A stretch of DNA of 64,000 bases from NCBI GenBank assembly GCA_016000265.1, contig JAECRL010000014.1, forward strand, positions 41,197 to 105,196, read 5' to 3'. This document shows positions 24,806 to 33,535 of the stretch, one piece after another (position 1 is the first letter of the stretch; every line of letters starts with the position of its first letter). Below the pieces are notes generated by a model. That model saw only the letters and a list, made by a program, of their open reading frames with translations. It was not told the origin of the DNA and ran no database searches. Both the position numbers and the translations under genes were made by a program. The stretch is from Burkholderiales bacterium. Lineage in GTDB: Bacteria; Pseudomonadota; Gammaproteobacteria; Burkholderiales; Burkholderiaceae_C.

Positions 24806-26095
24806 ATGGGACACCCGTTTTCAAGCACCCACACAGTGCCCCAATCTGCCCTCCTTCCCAGCCTCCAGACCCTGCAGTTGCTCATGCTGCTGGCGCTGAC
24901 CGTGGCGGTCGTGGTCGTCGCGACCACGCGGCTGTTGCACCTGCGCACGCTCCAGCTGCCGCGCTGGCTACCGCTGAGGGGCTTGAGCGATCTGATCCTG
25001 TCGCCTCAGCCAGAGCAAAAAGCCATCGGCAAGCGCTTCATGGTGGGGGTGGCGAACTGCCTGGCGGGCGTGCTCGCCTTGAACGTCGGCGTGACGCTCC
25101 ACCTCATCGACGAAGCCGCCTGCCGCCTGCTGACCCTCGCGGCCCTGGGCACCGTGGGCGTGTTCTACGCCATCATGCGCACCGGCCTGAACCGCCGCTT
25201 CAGCGACCCGGCGCTCACCGAAGCGCAGACCAGCGCCACGATCCTGTTCCTGGCCTGGGGCTACCTCATCGGTGGCCCGGGCCGCCCGCTGGCGCTGTTG
25301 CTGCTGATCGTGATCTTGCTGTTCAGCATGTTCATCAACACCTCGCGCCAGCTTTTCCGTGCGAGCGTGCTGGCGGGCGGGGTGTTCGGCCTGGCCATGG
25401 CCAGCGTGGCCTGGGAGGCCCGCACCGACACGGCCACCGTGGCCTTGCAGTTGGTTTATTACTGCGTGCTGCTGCTGGCGCTGGCCAGCGTGAGCCTGCT
25501 GATCAACCAGATGACCCAGCTGCGCCGGGTGTCGCAAGAGCGGCAGCAGGAGCTGGCAGAGGCGCTCAACCGCATCCGCGACCTGGCCACGCACGACGAG
25601 CTCACCGGCCTGTTCAACCGCCGCCACATGCTGGAGCTGCTCAACACGGAAAAGCACCGCAGCATCCGCTCCGGACGCGCGTTCTGCCTGGCCATGCTGG
25701 ACATCGACCACTTCAAGCGCGTGAACGATCGCCTGGGCCATGGCGCGGGCGACGAGGTCCTCAGCCAGGTCGCCCAGACGATCCTGGCGGGCCTGCGCGA
25801 AACCGACATCGTGGCCCGCTGGGGGGGCGAGGAGTTCCTGGTGATGTTCACCGACACCGACGTGGACATGGCGGAGAAGGTGCTGCTGCGCATCCAGGCG
25901 GCCCTGCGCCAGACCGGCGTGACGCAGGTCGATGAGGCGCTGCGCGTGACCTTCTCGGCCGGCGTGACGGCCTACCAGCGCGACGAGATGCTCACGCGCA
26001 CCATCGATCGGGCCGACCGAGCGCTGTACGCCGCCAAGGCCGCGGGCCGCGACCGCGTGCTGCGCGAGCCGACCGACGCCGCCAGGGCGGCCTGA
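24806..26095 (+). CDS. Membrane diguanylate cyclase (GGEEF, with I-site)
   Basis: This 429-residue enzyme makes c-di-GMP. About six hydrophobic segments occupy residues 20-235 (such as LLMLLALTVAVVVVA and LALLLLIVILLFSMF), followed by a short coiled coil. The GGDEF domain has DELTGLFNRRH, MLDIDHFKRVNDRLGH and the active signature RWGGEEFLVMF. RETD five residues before the signature is the RxxD inhibitory site, so product feedback is likely. The N-terminal domain resembles MASE-type sensors but I cannot name it. The ATG lacks an obvious ribosome site and follows a palindrome. Confidence 0.9.
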   Translation: MGHPFSSTHTVPQSALLPSLQTLQLLMLLALTVAVVVVATTRLLHLRTLQLPRWLPLRGLSDLILSPQPEQKAIGKRFMVGVANCLAGVLALNVGVTLHLIDEAACRLLTLAALGTVGVFYAIMRTGLNRRFSDPALTEAQTSATILFLAWGYLIGGPGRPLALLLLIVILLFSMFINTSRQLFRASVLAGGVFGLAMASVAWEARTDTATVALQLVYYCVLLLALASVSLLINQMTQLRRVSQERQQELAEALNRIRDLATHDELTGLFNRRHMLELLNTEKHRSIRSGRAFCLAMLDIDHFKRVNDRLGHGAGDEVLSQVAQTILAGLRETDIVARWGGEEFLVMFTDTDVDMAEKVLLRIQAALRQTGVTQVDEALRVTFSAGVTAYQRDEMLTRTIDRADRALYAAKAAGRDRVLREPTDAARAA

Positions 26096-26144
26096 CCATC
26101 GCCCTGGGAGGCGCTCCGGTCGGCACTCAGCCCCGCTTGCGGGC

Positions 26145-27599
26145 TCAATCCCGCTCGAAAACGGCCATGCTCTCGACGTGGGCCGTGTGCGGGAACATGT
26201 TGACGGCGCCCGCCAGCACGCAGCGGTAGCCGCCTTGGTGCACCAGCAGGCCCGCATCGCGCGCCAGCGTGGCGGGGTTGCAGCTCACGTAGACGATGCG
26301 CTTGGGGGGCACCCAATCGGGCACCAGGGACGGGTCCTGGTGCAGATCGGCCACGGCCTTGGCCAGGGCGAAGGCCCCTTCGCGCGGCGGGTCCACCAGC
26401 CACTTGTCGGCGTGGCCGTAGCTGGCCAGCTCCTGCGGGGTGATCTCGAAGAGGTTGCGAGCCACGAAGGACGTGCGCTCGGCCACGCCGTTGAAGCGCG
26501 CGTTCTCCAGCGAGCGGGCCACCAGGGTCTCGCTGCCTTCGATGCCCAGCACCTCGCGGGCCTGCGTGGCCAGGGGCAGCGTGAAGTTGCCCAGCCCGCA
26601 GAACCAGTCGATGACGCGCTCGTCGCGCTGCACGTCAAGCAGGCGCAAGGCACGGCCCACCAGCACCTGGTTGATGGCGTGGTTGACCTGGGTGAAGTCG
26701 GTGGGCTTGAACGGCATGGTGATGCCGAACTCGGGCAGGGTGTAGTCCAGCGTGGGCAGGCTGTCGTCCAGCGGGTGCACCGTGTCCGGGCCCTTGGGCT
26801 GCAACCACCACGACAGGGTCTGCTGGCCACGGCCCACGGGGCCATGGGCCTGAGCGAAGTCACGCAGGCGCTGGGTGTCGGCCGCAGTCAGGGGCTCGAG
26901 GTGGCGCAGCACCAGCACCGTGACCGCGGTGCCCACGGCGACCTCGATCTGGGGCAGGCGGTCGCGCTGGTCCATGCCGCCGATCAGGCCGCGCAAAGGC
27001 ACGAGCAAGGCGCTGACGTGGGGCGGCAGCACCTCGCACACGCCCATGTCGGCCACGTAGCGGGACTTGCGCTCGTGAAAACCCACCAGCACCGTGCCCT
27101 TCTTGACCACGTGACGCACCGACAGGCGGGCGCGGTAGCGGTAGCCCCAGGTGGGGCCTTCGATGGGACGCAGCAGGCGCTCGGCCTTGACCTTGCCCAG
27201 GTGCCAGAGGTTGTCCTCCAGCACGCGTTGTTTGACGGCGACCTGCGCGCTGGGGTGGAAGTGCTGCATCTTGCAGCCACCGCACAAACCGAAGTGCACG
27301 CACTTGGGCGTGACGCGCTGGGGGCTCTCGCGGCGGCGCTCGGCCATCGCGGCTTGCTCCCAGTTGTTCTTGCGGCGGCTGACGCTGACACGCACCTCTT
27401 CACCCGGCAAGGCGTCTTCGATGAAGACCACCTTGCCGTTGGCGCGGTGGGCCACGCCCTGCGCCTCCAGGTCCAGGGATTCGACGGTCAGCCACTCCAG
27501 GTGCGGCGGCACCTCGGGGGCGGTCACGGGGGTCACTTCGGCCACCTCGGTCGAGGCCACGGTGGCATCAGAAAGCAAAACGGGGGATGCATCAGTCAT
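26145..27599 (-). CDS. rlmD: 23S rRNA (uracil-C5)-methyltransferase, RlmD (RumA) type
   Basis: This SAM-dependent enzyme methylates C5 of a uridine in 23S rRNA (U1939 in E. coli). The 484-residue protein has an N-terminal TRAM domain (about residues 36-95), then iron-sulfur cysteines [10 protein letters not shown] plus CEVLPP. The methylase core has [36 protein letters not shown] and the catalytic cysteine in [12 protein letters not shown]. It lies 67 bases downstream of nlpD on the same strand. The TrmA-family RlmC is an alternative, but the TRAM domain and iron-sulfur motif favour RlmD. Confidence 0.9.
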   Translation of the reverse strand: MTDASPVLLSDATVASTEVAEVTPVTAPEVPPHLEWLTVESLDLEAQGVAHRANGKVVFIEDALPGEEVRVSVSRRKNNWEQAAMAERRRESPQRVTPKCVHFGLCGGCKMQHFHPSAQVAVKQRVLEDNLWHLGKVKAERLLRPIEGPTWGYRYRARLSVRHVVKKGTVLVGFHERKSRYVADMGVCEVLPPHVSALLVPLRGLIGGMDQRDRLPQIEVAVGTAVTVLVLRHLEPLTAADTQRLRDFAQAHGPVGRGQQTLSWWLQPKGPDTVHPLDDSLPTLDYTLPEFGITMPFKPTDFTQVNHAINQVLVGRALRLLDVQRDERVIDWFCGLGNFTLPLATQAREVLGIEGSETLVARSLENARFNGVAERTSFVARNLFEITPQELASYGHADKWLVDPPREGAFALAKAVADLHQDPSLVPDWVPPKRIVYVSCNPATLARDAGLLVHQGGYRCVLAGAVNMFPHTAHVESMAVFERD

Positions 27600-27666
27600 C
27601 CCCCGATTGTCTCAGGACTGCGGCCCGTTGAAAGGCCAGGCGGCGTCAGCGGACCACGCCCGCGCC

Positions 27667-28605
27667 TCAGCGGCCAGGCAACTGGCGCGCCGGGTCGAGG
27701 GGCTTGCCCTTCTTGCGGATCTCGAAGTGCAGCTGCACGCGGTCGGCGTCGGTCGAGCCCATCTCGGCGATCTTCTGGCCGCGCTTGACCACCTGGTCTT
27801 CCTTGACGAGGAGCGACTGGTTGTGGGCGTAGGCGGTCAGGTACTCGCTGCCGTGCTTGAGGATGACCAGGTTGCCGTAGCCCCGCAGGCCGGAGCCGGC
27901 GTAGACCACGCGACCATCGGCCGAGGCCAGCACGGGGTCGCCGGCTTTGCCGCCGATGGTCAAGCCCTTGTGCTTGCCTTCTTCGAAACCGCCCAGCACC
28001 GGGCCGCTGGAAGGCCAGCCCCACACGGGCTCATCGGCGTCACGGGCATCCGCGGTGTTGGCCGCTGCAGGCGGGGTGGTCGCGTTGGTCGCGGCCGTCG
28101 CGGAGGGGGCAGCGACTGCGCCGCCTGCGCCGCCGGATGCGGACGTCGCGGGGGTGAGCGGCGCGGCACCGGCGGCAGCGCCCGCCTTGGCGGGGGTGGC
28201 GGGCTTGCTGTCCAGGCCGCGGGTTTCGATGCGCGGGGCGGTGACGGGGCGCGTCGACACCGTGGCGTCGGACACCGGCGGGACCACGCGCACGACCTGA
28301 CCGACCTCGATCAGGTTGGGGTTCTCCAGGCCGTTCCAGGCGGCGATGTCTCGCCAGTTCTGGCCCGACTCCAGGGCGATGCGGATGAGCGTGTCGCCGG
28401 GCTTGATCGTGTAATAACCGGGCTTGCCCGCGTTTTCGGCACCGGGCAAGGCGCGGGGCGCTTGTGCAGCTGCGGAGGAGCCCGAGGAGGACGCCGGACG
28501 TCCCTGGTCCTCGACCGGGGCGCGTCGATGGGGCGAAGCACAACCAGCCAGGATGATCAGGGCGGCTGCGGCGGCAGCCAGTCGAAGGGATGAGCTCATG
28601 TGCAT
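27667..28605 (-). CDS. nlpD: NlpD-type lipoprotein (LysM plus degenerate M23 domain)
   Basis: NlpD activates periplasmic amidases during cell separation. The 312-residue protein has a lipoprotein signal with lipobox ILAGC, LysM at about residues 57-105 (YYTIKPGDTLIRIALESGQNW), a long Ala/Thr/Pro linker, and a C-terminal M23 domain. In the M23 domain the metal-site sequence reads HKGLTIGG, with Thr replacing the usual Asp, and QLHFEIRK lacks the first His of HxH. It should therefore be catalytically inactive, as known for NlpD/EnvC activators. It follows surE-pcm. A second ATG at 28599 is also possible. Confidence 0.92.
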   Translation of the reverse strand: MHMSSSLRLAAAAAALIILAGCASPHRRAPVEDQGRPASSSGSSAAAQAPRALPGAENAGKPGYYTIKPGDTLIRIALESGQNWRDIAAWNGLENPNLIEVGQVVRVVPPVSDATVSTRPVTAPRIETRGLDSKPATPAKAGAAAGAAPLTPATSASGGAGGAVAAPSATAATNATTPPAAANTADARDADEPVWGWPSSGPVLGGFEEGKHKGLTIGGKAGDPVLASADGRVVYAGSGLRGYGNLVILKHGSEYLTAYAHNQSLLVKEDQVVKRGQKIAEMGSTDADRVQLHFEIRKKGKPLDPARQLPGR

Positions 28606-28647
28606 GCGGAGTTTGGGGTGGCCCGGGCGGGTCGCCCGGACCCGGCG

Positions 28648-29535
28648 TCAGGTCATGCCGGATTTTAGGGGGACGAACAGCACCGCCCCGGCGCGGCTGT
28701 GTTTGAGGCTGCCGTCGGGCAGGCGGTCGACGATGACCAGCACCTGCCCCTGGCGGCCGTCGTCGGTGGGGGCGACCAGCCGGCCGCCCGGGGCAAGCTG
28801 GTCCAGCCAGGCCTGGGGCAGGGACGAGCCGCCCGCCGCGGCGATGAGGGTGTCGTAAGGCGCCTGGGGGGCGTGGCCGATCATGCCGTCGCCGTAGACC
28901 AGGCGGACGTCGGGCCAGCCCGGCACGCTGCGGCGGAGTGCATCGAGGTTGTGGCGGGCCTTGAGGTGCAGGTCGCGCAGGCGCTCGATGGACACCACCT
29001 GACGCGACAGGTGCGCCAGCAACGCGGCCTGATAGCCACAGCCCGTGCCGATTTCAAGGCAGTTGCCCAGGGGGCGGGCGGCCAGATCGGGGCGCGGGAC
29101 GGCCTGTGCGGCCTGCGTCGATAACCCCGGTCGCACGCACAACAGCTGAATCATCGCCGCCACCACCGAGGGCTTGGAGATGGTCTGCCCCAGCCCGATG
29201 GGCAGGCTGGTGTCCTCGTAGGCCTGGTTGACCAGGGCCGTGTCGACGAACAGGTGGCGTGGCACGCGGGCGAAGGCGTCGAGCAGCCCCGGGTGGTCGA
29301 TGCCCTCGGCGGACAGGCGTTTGACCATGCGCTGGCGCACGGGTGCCGAGTCCAGGCCCACCCCTTGCGGCGTGGTCTGGCGCAAGCGGTCCTGCACCGC
29401 CTGTTGCAGCGGCGCCTGCGGGCGCAGCACCTCGCGGCTGGCTCGGGCGGCTGCCGCGGCAGAGGCCCCTGCGGGGATCTGATCGAGTTGCAGCGGGAAG
29501 CGCCGCGGCTTGCGTTCGGCCTGACCGTGGCTCAT
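28648..29535 (-). CDS. pcm: Protein-L-isoaspartate O-methyltransferase Pcm
   Basis: Pcm uses SAM to methylate damaged isoaspartyl residues so that they can revert to aspartate. The 295-residue protein carries a roughly 80-residue N-terminal extension rich in Ala and Arg, longer than the about 210-residue E. coli enzyme. The core shows [29 protein letters not shown], the SAM motif [16 protein letters not shown] and [14 protein letters not shown]. The ATG at 29535 overlaps the surE stop (ATGA), indicating coupling. It is 42 bases upstream of nlpD. Confidence 0.94.
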   Translation of the reverse strand: MSHGQAERKPRRFPLQLDQIPAGASAAAAARASREVLRPQAPLQQAVQDRLRQTTPQGVGLDSAPVRQRMVKRLSAEGIDHPGLLDAFARVPRHLFVDTALVNQAYEDTSLPIGLGQTISKPSVVAAMIQLLCVRPGLSTQAAQAVPRPDLAARPLGNCLEIGTGCGYQAALLAHLSRQVVSIERLRDLHLKARHNLDALRRSVPGWPDVRLVYGDGMIGHAPQAPYDTLIAAAGGSSLPQAWLDQLAPGGRLVAPTDDGRQGQVLVIVDRLPDGSLKHSRAGAVLFVPLKSGMT

Positions 29536-30293
29536 GGGCGGCTCACCCACTGCTGCCACTGCGGCAGGCGCTGGTGATCGGTCATGTCCACCTGCAGCGG
29601 GGTGATGGAGACCTGCCCCAGTCGGGTGGCGTGGAAGTCGGTGCCTTCGCCATCTTCGCGGGCTTCGCCGGCGGGGCCGATCCAGTAGAACAGGTCACCG
29701 CGCGGGTTGGCCTGCGCCACCGCCGGGAAGCTCGCGTGGCGCCGCCCCAACCGCGTCACGGCCCATTCGGCCTGATCGGCGTCGGCACGCGACGGGATGT
29801 TGACGTTGAGCAGCCACGGCCGGTGGCCGGACTGCTGAGCCGGTGGCTGCGCCAGCACGTGCTCGATGACCCTGCGGGCAACGCGGGTGGCCACGTCCAG
29901 GTGCTGCCAGCCTTTGTCGACCAGCGAGAACGCGATGGCCGGGATGCCGAACAGGTAGCCCTCGGTGGCCGCGGCAACCGTGCCGGAGTACAGCGTGTCG
30001 TCGCCCATGTTGGCGCCGTTGTTGATGCCCGAGAGCACCAGGTCCGGCTTGGGGATGAGGCCGGAGGTCAGCGCCAGGTGCACGCTGTCGGACGGCGTGC
30101 CGGTGACGTAGCGGAACCCGTTGGCCGCGGTGTGCAGGCTCAGTGGTTGGTGCAGGGTCAGCGCGTTGGAGGTGCCGGAGGCGTTGCGTTCGGGGGCGAA
30201 GACATCCACGCTTCCCAGTCCCTCGCATGCTTGCACAAGGGCGGCGATGCCGGGCGCCAGGTAACCGTCGTCGTTGGCAATGAGGATTCGCAT
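29532..30293 (-). CDS. surE: 5'/3'-nucleotidase SurE
   Basis: SurE is a metal-dependent nucleotidase linked to stationary-phase survival. The 253-residue protein begins [16 protein letters not shown] with the metal-binding Asp-Asp pair, and continues with [42 protein letters not shown] and FSLVDKG. The open frame continues upstream, but the ATG at 30293 gives exactly the conserved N-terminus. It starts the surE-pcm-nlpD run and is divergent from the LuxR-type regulator. Confidence 0.96.
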   Translation of the reverse strand: MRILIANDDGYLAPGIAALVQACEGLGSVDVFAPERNASGTSNALTLHQPLSLHTAANGFRYVTGTPSDSVHLALTSGLIPKPDLVLSGINNGANMGDDTLYSGTVAAATEGYLFGIPAIAFSLVDKGWQHLDVATRVARRVIEHVLAQPPAQQSGHRPWLLNVNIPSRADADQAEWAVTRLGRRHASFPAVAQANPRGDLFYWIGPAGEAREDGEGTDFHATRLGQVSITPLQVDMTDHQRLPQWQQWVSRP

Positions 30294-30378
30294 CCGGCCA
30301 TTGTAGAAGCGCAACGCTGCGTTTGCCCAAACCATCCATGCAGGGGGCAACGAGGGTGACGTTGACGCTGGAGGGACC

Positions 30379-30384
30379 GATAAT
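30379..30384 (+). promoter_or_regulatory. Candidate -10 for the LuxR-type regulator gene
   Basis: GATAAT at 30379-30384 has GTGACG 17 bases upstream (30356-30361) as a weak -35. Downstream in the leader, CCCCGGC and GCCGGGG (30423-30439) form a perfect hairpin without a T tract. This reading is tentative. Confidence 0.3.
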
Positions 30385-30486
30385 CCAAAGGTGGGTTCAT
30401 CCGAATGGGTGACCCCCTTCACCCCCGGCCCTGCCGGGGACAAGATCAACCCAGGCCCTTGCTCGACGCAGCCTCGGGAGGACTCC

Positions 30487-31206
30487 ATGGCTGTCAAGGT
30501 TCTGATTCTCGAAGACAACCCGGTCGCCCGGGGCTTCCTGTGCCGCGTGGTGAGGGAGAGCTTCAGCGATGTCAGCGGCATCACCGAAGCCAGCGACCTG
30601 GAAGCGGCCCGGCGCGTGCTGGGACATGGCCCCGGTGGGCGGGCCAGCCCGCAGGGTGAGCCGTATCAGCTCATCCTGGTCGACCTGGAACTGCCCGATG
30701 GCAGCGGCCTGGAGCTGCTCAGTGAGCTGAGCCAGTACCCGGCCACGCGCATCGTCACCACGCTGTACTCCGACGACGAGCACCTCTTTCCGGCCCTGCA
30801 ATGCGGCGCCGACGGCTACCTGCTCAAGGAAGACCGCTTCGAGGTCCTGGTGGAGGAGTTGCAGAAGATCGTGCGCGGGCAGCCCCCGCTGTCGCCCGCG
30901 ATCGCGCGCCGATTGCTGACGCACTTCCGCTCGGGCGACGGCGCCTTGCACAACCACGTGGCGCCCCCCGCCGTGGCCGCCCAGGCCACCGCGGTGCTGG
31001 TGCCCAGCGAACACGAGCGGCTGACCCCGCGCGAGAGCGAGGTGCTCACCTACCTCAGCAAGGGCTTCACGATCAAGGAGATCGCCGCGCTGATGGGCAT
31101 CAAGTGGTTCACCGTGAACGACCACATCAAGTCCATCTACAAGAAGCTCAACGTCTCCAGCCGCGCCGAAGCCGCCGTGCTGGCGAGCAAGCAGGGACTG
31201 GTCTGA
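30487..31206 (+). CDS. LuxR/NarL-type response regulator
   Basis: The 239-residue regulator has a receiver domain at residues 1-130, with acidic pocket LILEDNP, phospho-acceptor Asp in [11 protein letters not shown] and Lys in GYLLKED. A linker of about 45 residues follows, then a LuxR helix-turn-helix at about 175-235 ([44 protein letters not shown]). I chose the ATG at 30487 because of a strong GGGAGGA six bases upstream, rather than a frame start at 30391. The adjacent membrane kinase is the likely partner. Target genes cannot be read from the sequence. Confidence 0.92.
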   Translation: MAVKVLILEDNPVARGFLCRVVRESFSDVSGITEASDLEAARRVLGHGPGGRASPQGEPYQLILVDLELPDGSGLELLSELSQYPATRIVTTLYSDDEHLFPALQCGADGYLLKEDRFEVLVEELQKIVRGQPPLSPAIARRLLTHFRSGDGALHNHVAPPAVAAQATAVLVPSEHERLTPRESEVLTYLSKGFTIKEIAALMGIKWFTVNDHIKSIYKKLNVSSRAEAAVLASKQGLV

Positions 31207-31219
31207 CGCTGCGCGCCCG

Positions 31220-33535
31220 ATGAGCCCCGTCCTGACGTCCGCCCCCCTGGCCCCGGACGCGGCGGGGCCCCCCACCTGGCCGAGCCTGGAGTCGGTGCTC
31301 GGGCGCCCGGCCTCCTTGCCGCGCTGGATGGGCTGGCGGCTGCGGGCGCTGATGCTCATCGTGGTGCTGGGGCTGGCGATGGTGCTGCTGGTGGCCTCGT
31401 GGTTGTCCAGCGGGCCGCGCTTCCCCATCAGCCTGAAGGTCACGCCAACGGGCGAGGTGGCCCTGCAGACGGCCGACTACCCGACGCTGCGCAAGCTCGA
31501 AGGCCAGGTCCTGGAGCGCATCCGCATCGAGTCGCAGGACGCAGGAGGCAACGGGTTGAGCCACGTGGCGGCGCTCGAGCCCCTGGCCTTGCACCCCAGC
31601 GGCCGCTGGGTGCTGGATGGCCCAGGCCGCCAGCGCTTCGAGGCCCTCCACGAGGCCCTGTCCCCCTTGCAGGACAGCTGGAGCTCGATCGGCGTGGTGG
31701 TGCAACTGCAGCTGCAGGGCGGGGCCAAAGAAACGGTGCTGATCGCGCCTCGGGGGTGGTCGGGCATCACCCCCACCTACTGGGCGCTGAGCCTGCTGGC
31801 GCTGATGGTGCTGGGCGTCGGTGCGGTGACCGTGTTGGCCGGCCCGGATGCGCGCAACGCCGCCTTCGCGGTCCTGGCGCTGGCGCAAAGCGGGCAGCTC
31901 ATGCTCATGGGCATCGAAGCCAACCTGGAGCTGTTCACGCCCCTGTGGCTGCTGCACATGGACACCCAGGCGCGGACCTTGTTCGACCTGCTCAGCGCCG
32001 CGGCGCTCGTGCACATGGCCTTGCTGAACCCGGCCCAGGATCGCGGTCGGGCCTGGAAGGCCAGCCTGGCCTGGGGCGTGGCGATCGGGGTGTGGCTGAG
32101 CTGTCGGCAACTGTGCCACCCCCACAGCTGGTGGGTGGTTCAGCTGACCTGCACCGGGCTGGGCGCCGCCGCCGTGGCCGTCACGGTGCACAGCCAGCAC
32201 CGGGCGCCACACCCGCTCAACCAGGTGCTGCAGCGCATGCTGATCATCAGCCTGCTGACCTGGGTGACCTTGACGCTGGCGATGTGGCAAGGCGCCAGCC
32301 GGCCGGACCTGAACCTGCAACTGGCCGTTCATGGCGTGGCCACCTGGGAGGTGTTCGTGACCTCGATGGTGCTGCTGTCGCCGTATTTCTCTCGCGCGCG
32401 CAGCGTGATGCAGGAGTTCACGTTGCTGGCGGCCTCGGGCACGGTGGCCGCCTCGCTGGACCTGCTGTTCGTGGCGCTGTTCTCGCTGGGGCAGTTGACG
32501 TCGATGACGCTATCGCTGTTCCTGTCGCTGGGGCTGTACCTGAGCTTTCGGCGCTGGCTGCTGGGCCGCCTGCCGCGCCCGGACGGGGTCTCGATGGAGC
32601 AGGTGTTCCAGCAGCTCTACCGCATCGTGCGGCAGGTCGAGCGCCAGCCCGAGGCGCTGTGTCCGGCCATCGAGCGCCTGTTGTGCGACCTCTTCGATCC
32701 GCTGGAAATCCACCTGGCCTGCGGCGACGTGGAGCAGGCCAGCCTGCGTGGCAACGGCTCGATCCTGCTGGTGCCGATGCCCTGCCGGCTGGCCAGCGGC
32801 CACACCGCGCCCAACGTGATGGTGCTGCGCCACGCCCGCCGCGGACAGCAGCTGTTCACGCGCGAGGACGCGAGCCTGGCCCAACGCATCATGGAGCAGC
32901 TCCACCGGGCGCTGACCTTCGATCAGGCCGTCGAGCAAGGGCGCAGCGAGGAGCGCATGCGCATCGCCCAGGACCTGCACGACGACATCGGTGCGCGCCT
33001 GCTGACGCTGATGTACCAGGCGCCCTCACCCGAGATCGAGGAGTACATCCGCCACACCATCCAGGACCTCAAGACGCTGACCCGGGGCCTGGCGGCCCAG
33101 TCTCACACGCTGGGTGAGGCGGCGGCGGAATGGAAGCGAGATCTCAGCCACCGCCTGGGCGTGGCGCGCTGTGAGTTGCGCTGGCACATCCACCTGGACA
33201 ACGACGTCAACCTGAGCATGGTGCAATGGTCGGCGCTGACGCGCATCCTGCGCGAACTCATCAACAACGCGATCAGCCACGCGCGCGCTCGCCACGTCGA
33301 GGTGCGGCTGGTGCTGGAGCAGGACTGCCTGAGCCTGAGCGTGAGCGACGACGGCGTGGGCAGCGAGCCCTCAAGCTGGTCTCACGGCCTGGGGCTGGGG
33401 GGCGTGCGAAAGCGCGTCAAGCAACTGGGCGGCACGGTGCGGTGGCTGGACAACGAGCCGCGAGGCATCCGGTGCGAAGTGGTCGTGCCGCACCTGATGG
33501 GGCCGGCCGTGGCAGAGGGTCAACTCTCCCACTGA
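31220..33535 (+). CDS. Multi-pass membrane sensor histidine kinase (HisKA_3 type)
   Basis: The 771-residue protein starts with one membrane helix (about residues 35-55), a predicted periplasmic domain of about 115 residues, then eight or so helices to about residue 455. A cytoplasmic region and kinase core follow. The dimerisation helix carries His587 in RIAQDLHDDIGARLL, the NarX/DesK pattern that pairs with LuxR-type regulators. The ATPase shows RELINNAISHARA and SDDGVGSEP, with GLGLGGVRKRV. It starts 13 bases after the regulator gene. The stop overlaps the convergent GspE-type gene by 16 bases. The ligand is unknown. Confidence 0.9.
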   Translation: MSPVLTSAPLAPDAAGPPTWPSLESVLGRPASLPRWMGWRLRALMLIVVLGLAMVLLVASWLSSGPRFPISLKVTPTGEVALQTADYPTLRKLEGQVLERIRIESQDAGGNGLSHVAALEPLALHPSGRWVLDGPGRQRFEALHEALSPLQDSWSSIGVVVQLQLQGGAKETVLIAPRGWSGITPTYWALSLLALMVLGVGAVTVLAGPDARNAAFAVLALAQSGQLMLMGIEANLELFTPLWLLHMDTQARTLFDLLSAAALVHMALLNPAQDRGRAWKASLAWGVAIGVWLSCRQLCHPHSWWVVQLTCTGLGAAAVAVTVHSQHRAPHPLNQVLQRMLIISLLTWVTLTLAMWQGASRPDLNLQLAVHGVATWEVFVTSMVLLSPYFSRARSVMQEFTLLAASGTVAASLDLLFVALFSLGQLTSMTLSLFLSLGLYLSFRRWLLGRLPRPDGVSMEQVFQQLYRIVRQVERQPEALCPAIERLLCDLFDPLEIHLACGDVEQASLRGNGSILLVPMPCRLASGHTAPNVMVLRHARRGQQLFTREDASLAQRIMEQLHRALTFDQAVEQGRSEERMRIAQDLHDDIGARLLTLMYQAPSPEIEEYIRHTIQDLKTLTRGLAAQSHTLGEAAAEWKRDLSHRLGVARCELRWHIHLDNDVNLSMVQWSALTRILRELINNAISHARARHVEVRLVLEQDCLSLSVSDDGVGSEPSSWSHGLGLGGVRKRVKQLGGTVRWLDNEPRGIRCEVVVPHLMGPAVAEGQLSH

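Noticed and set aside
26129..26145. AGCCCCGCTTGCGGGCT as a terminator between the cyclase gene and rlmD
   Set aside because: It can form a bulged hairpin but has no T tract on either side.
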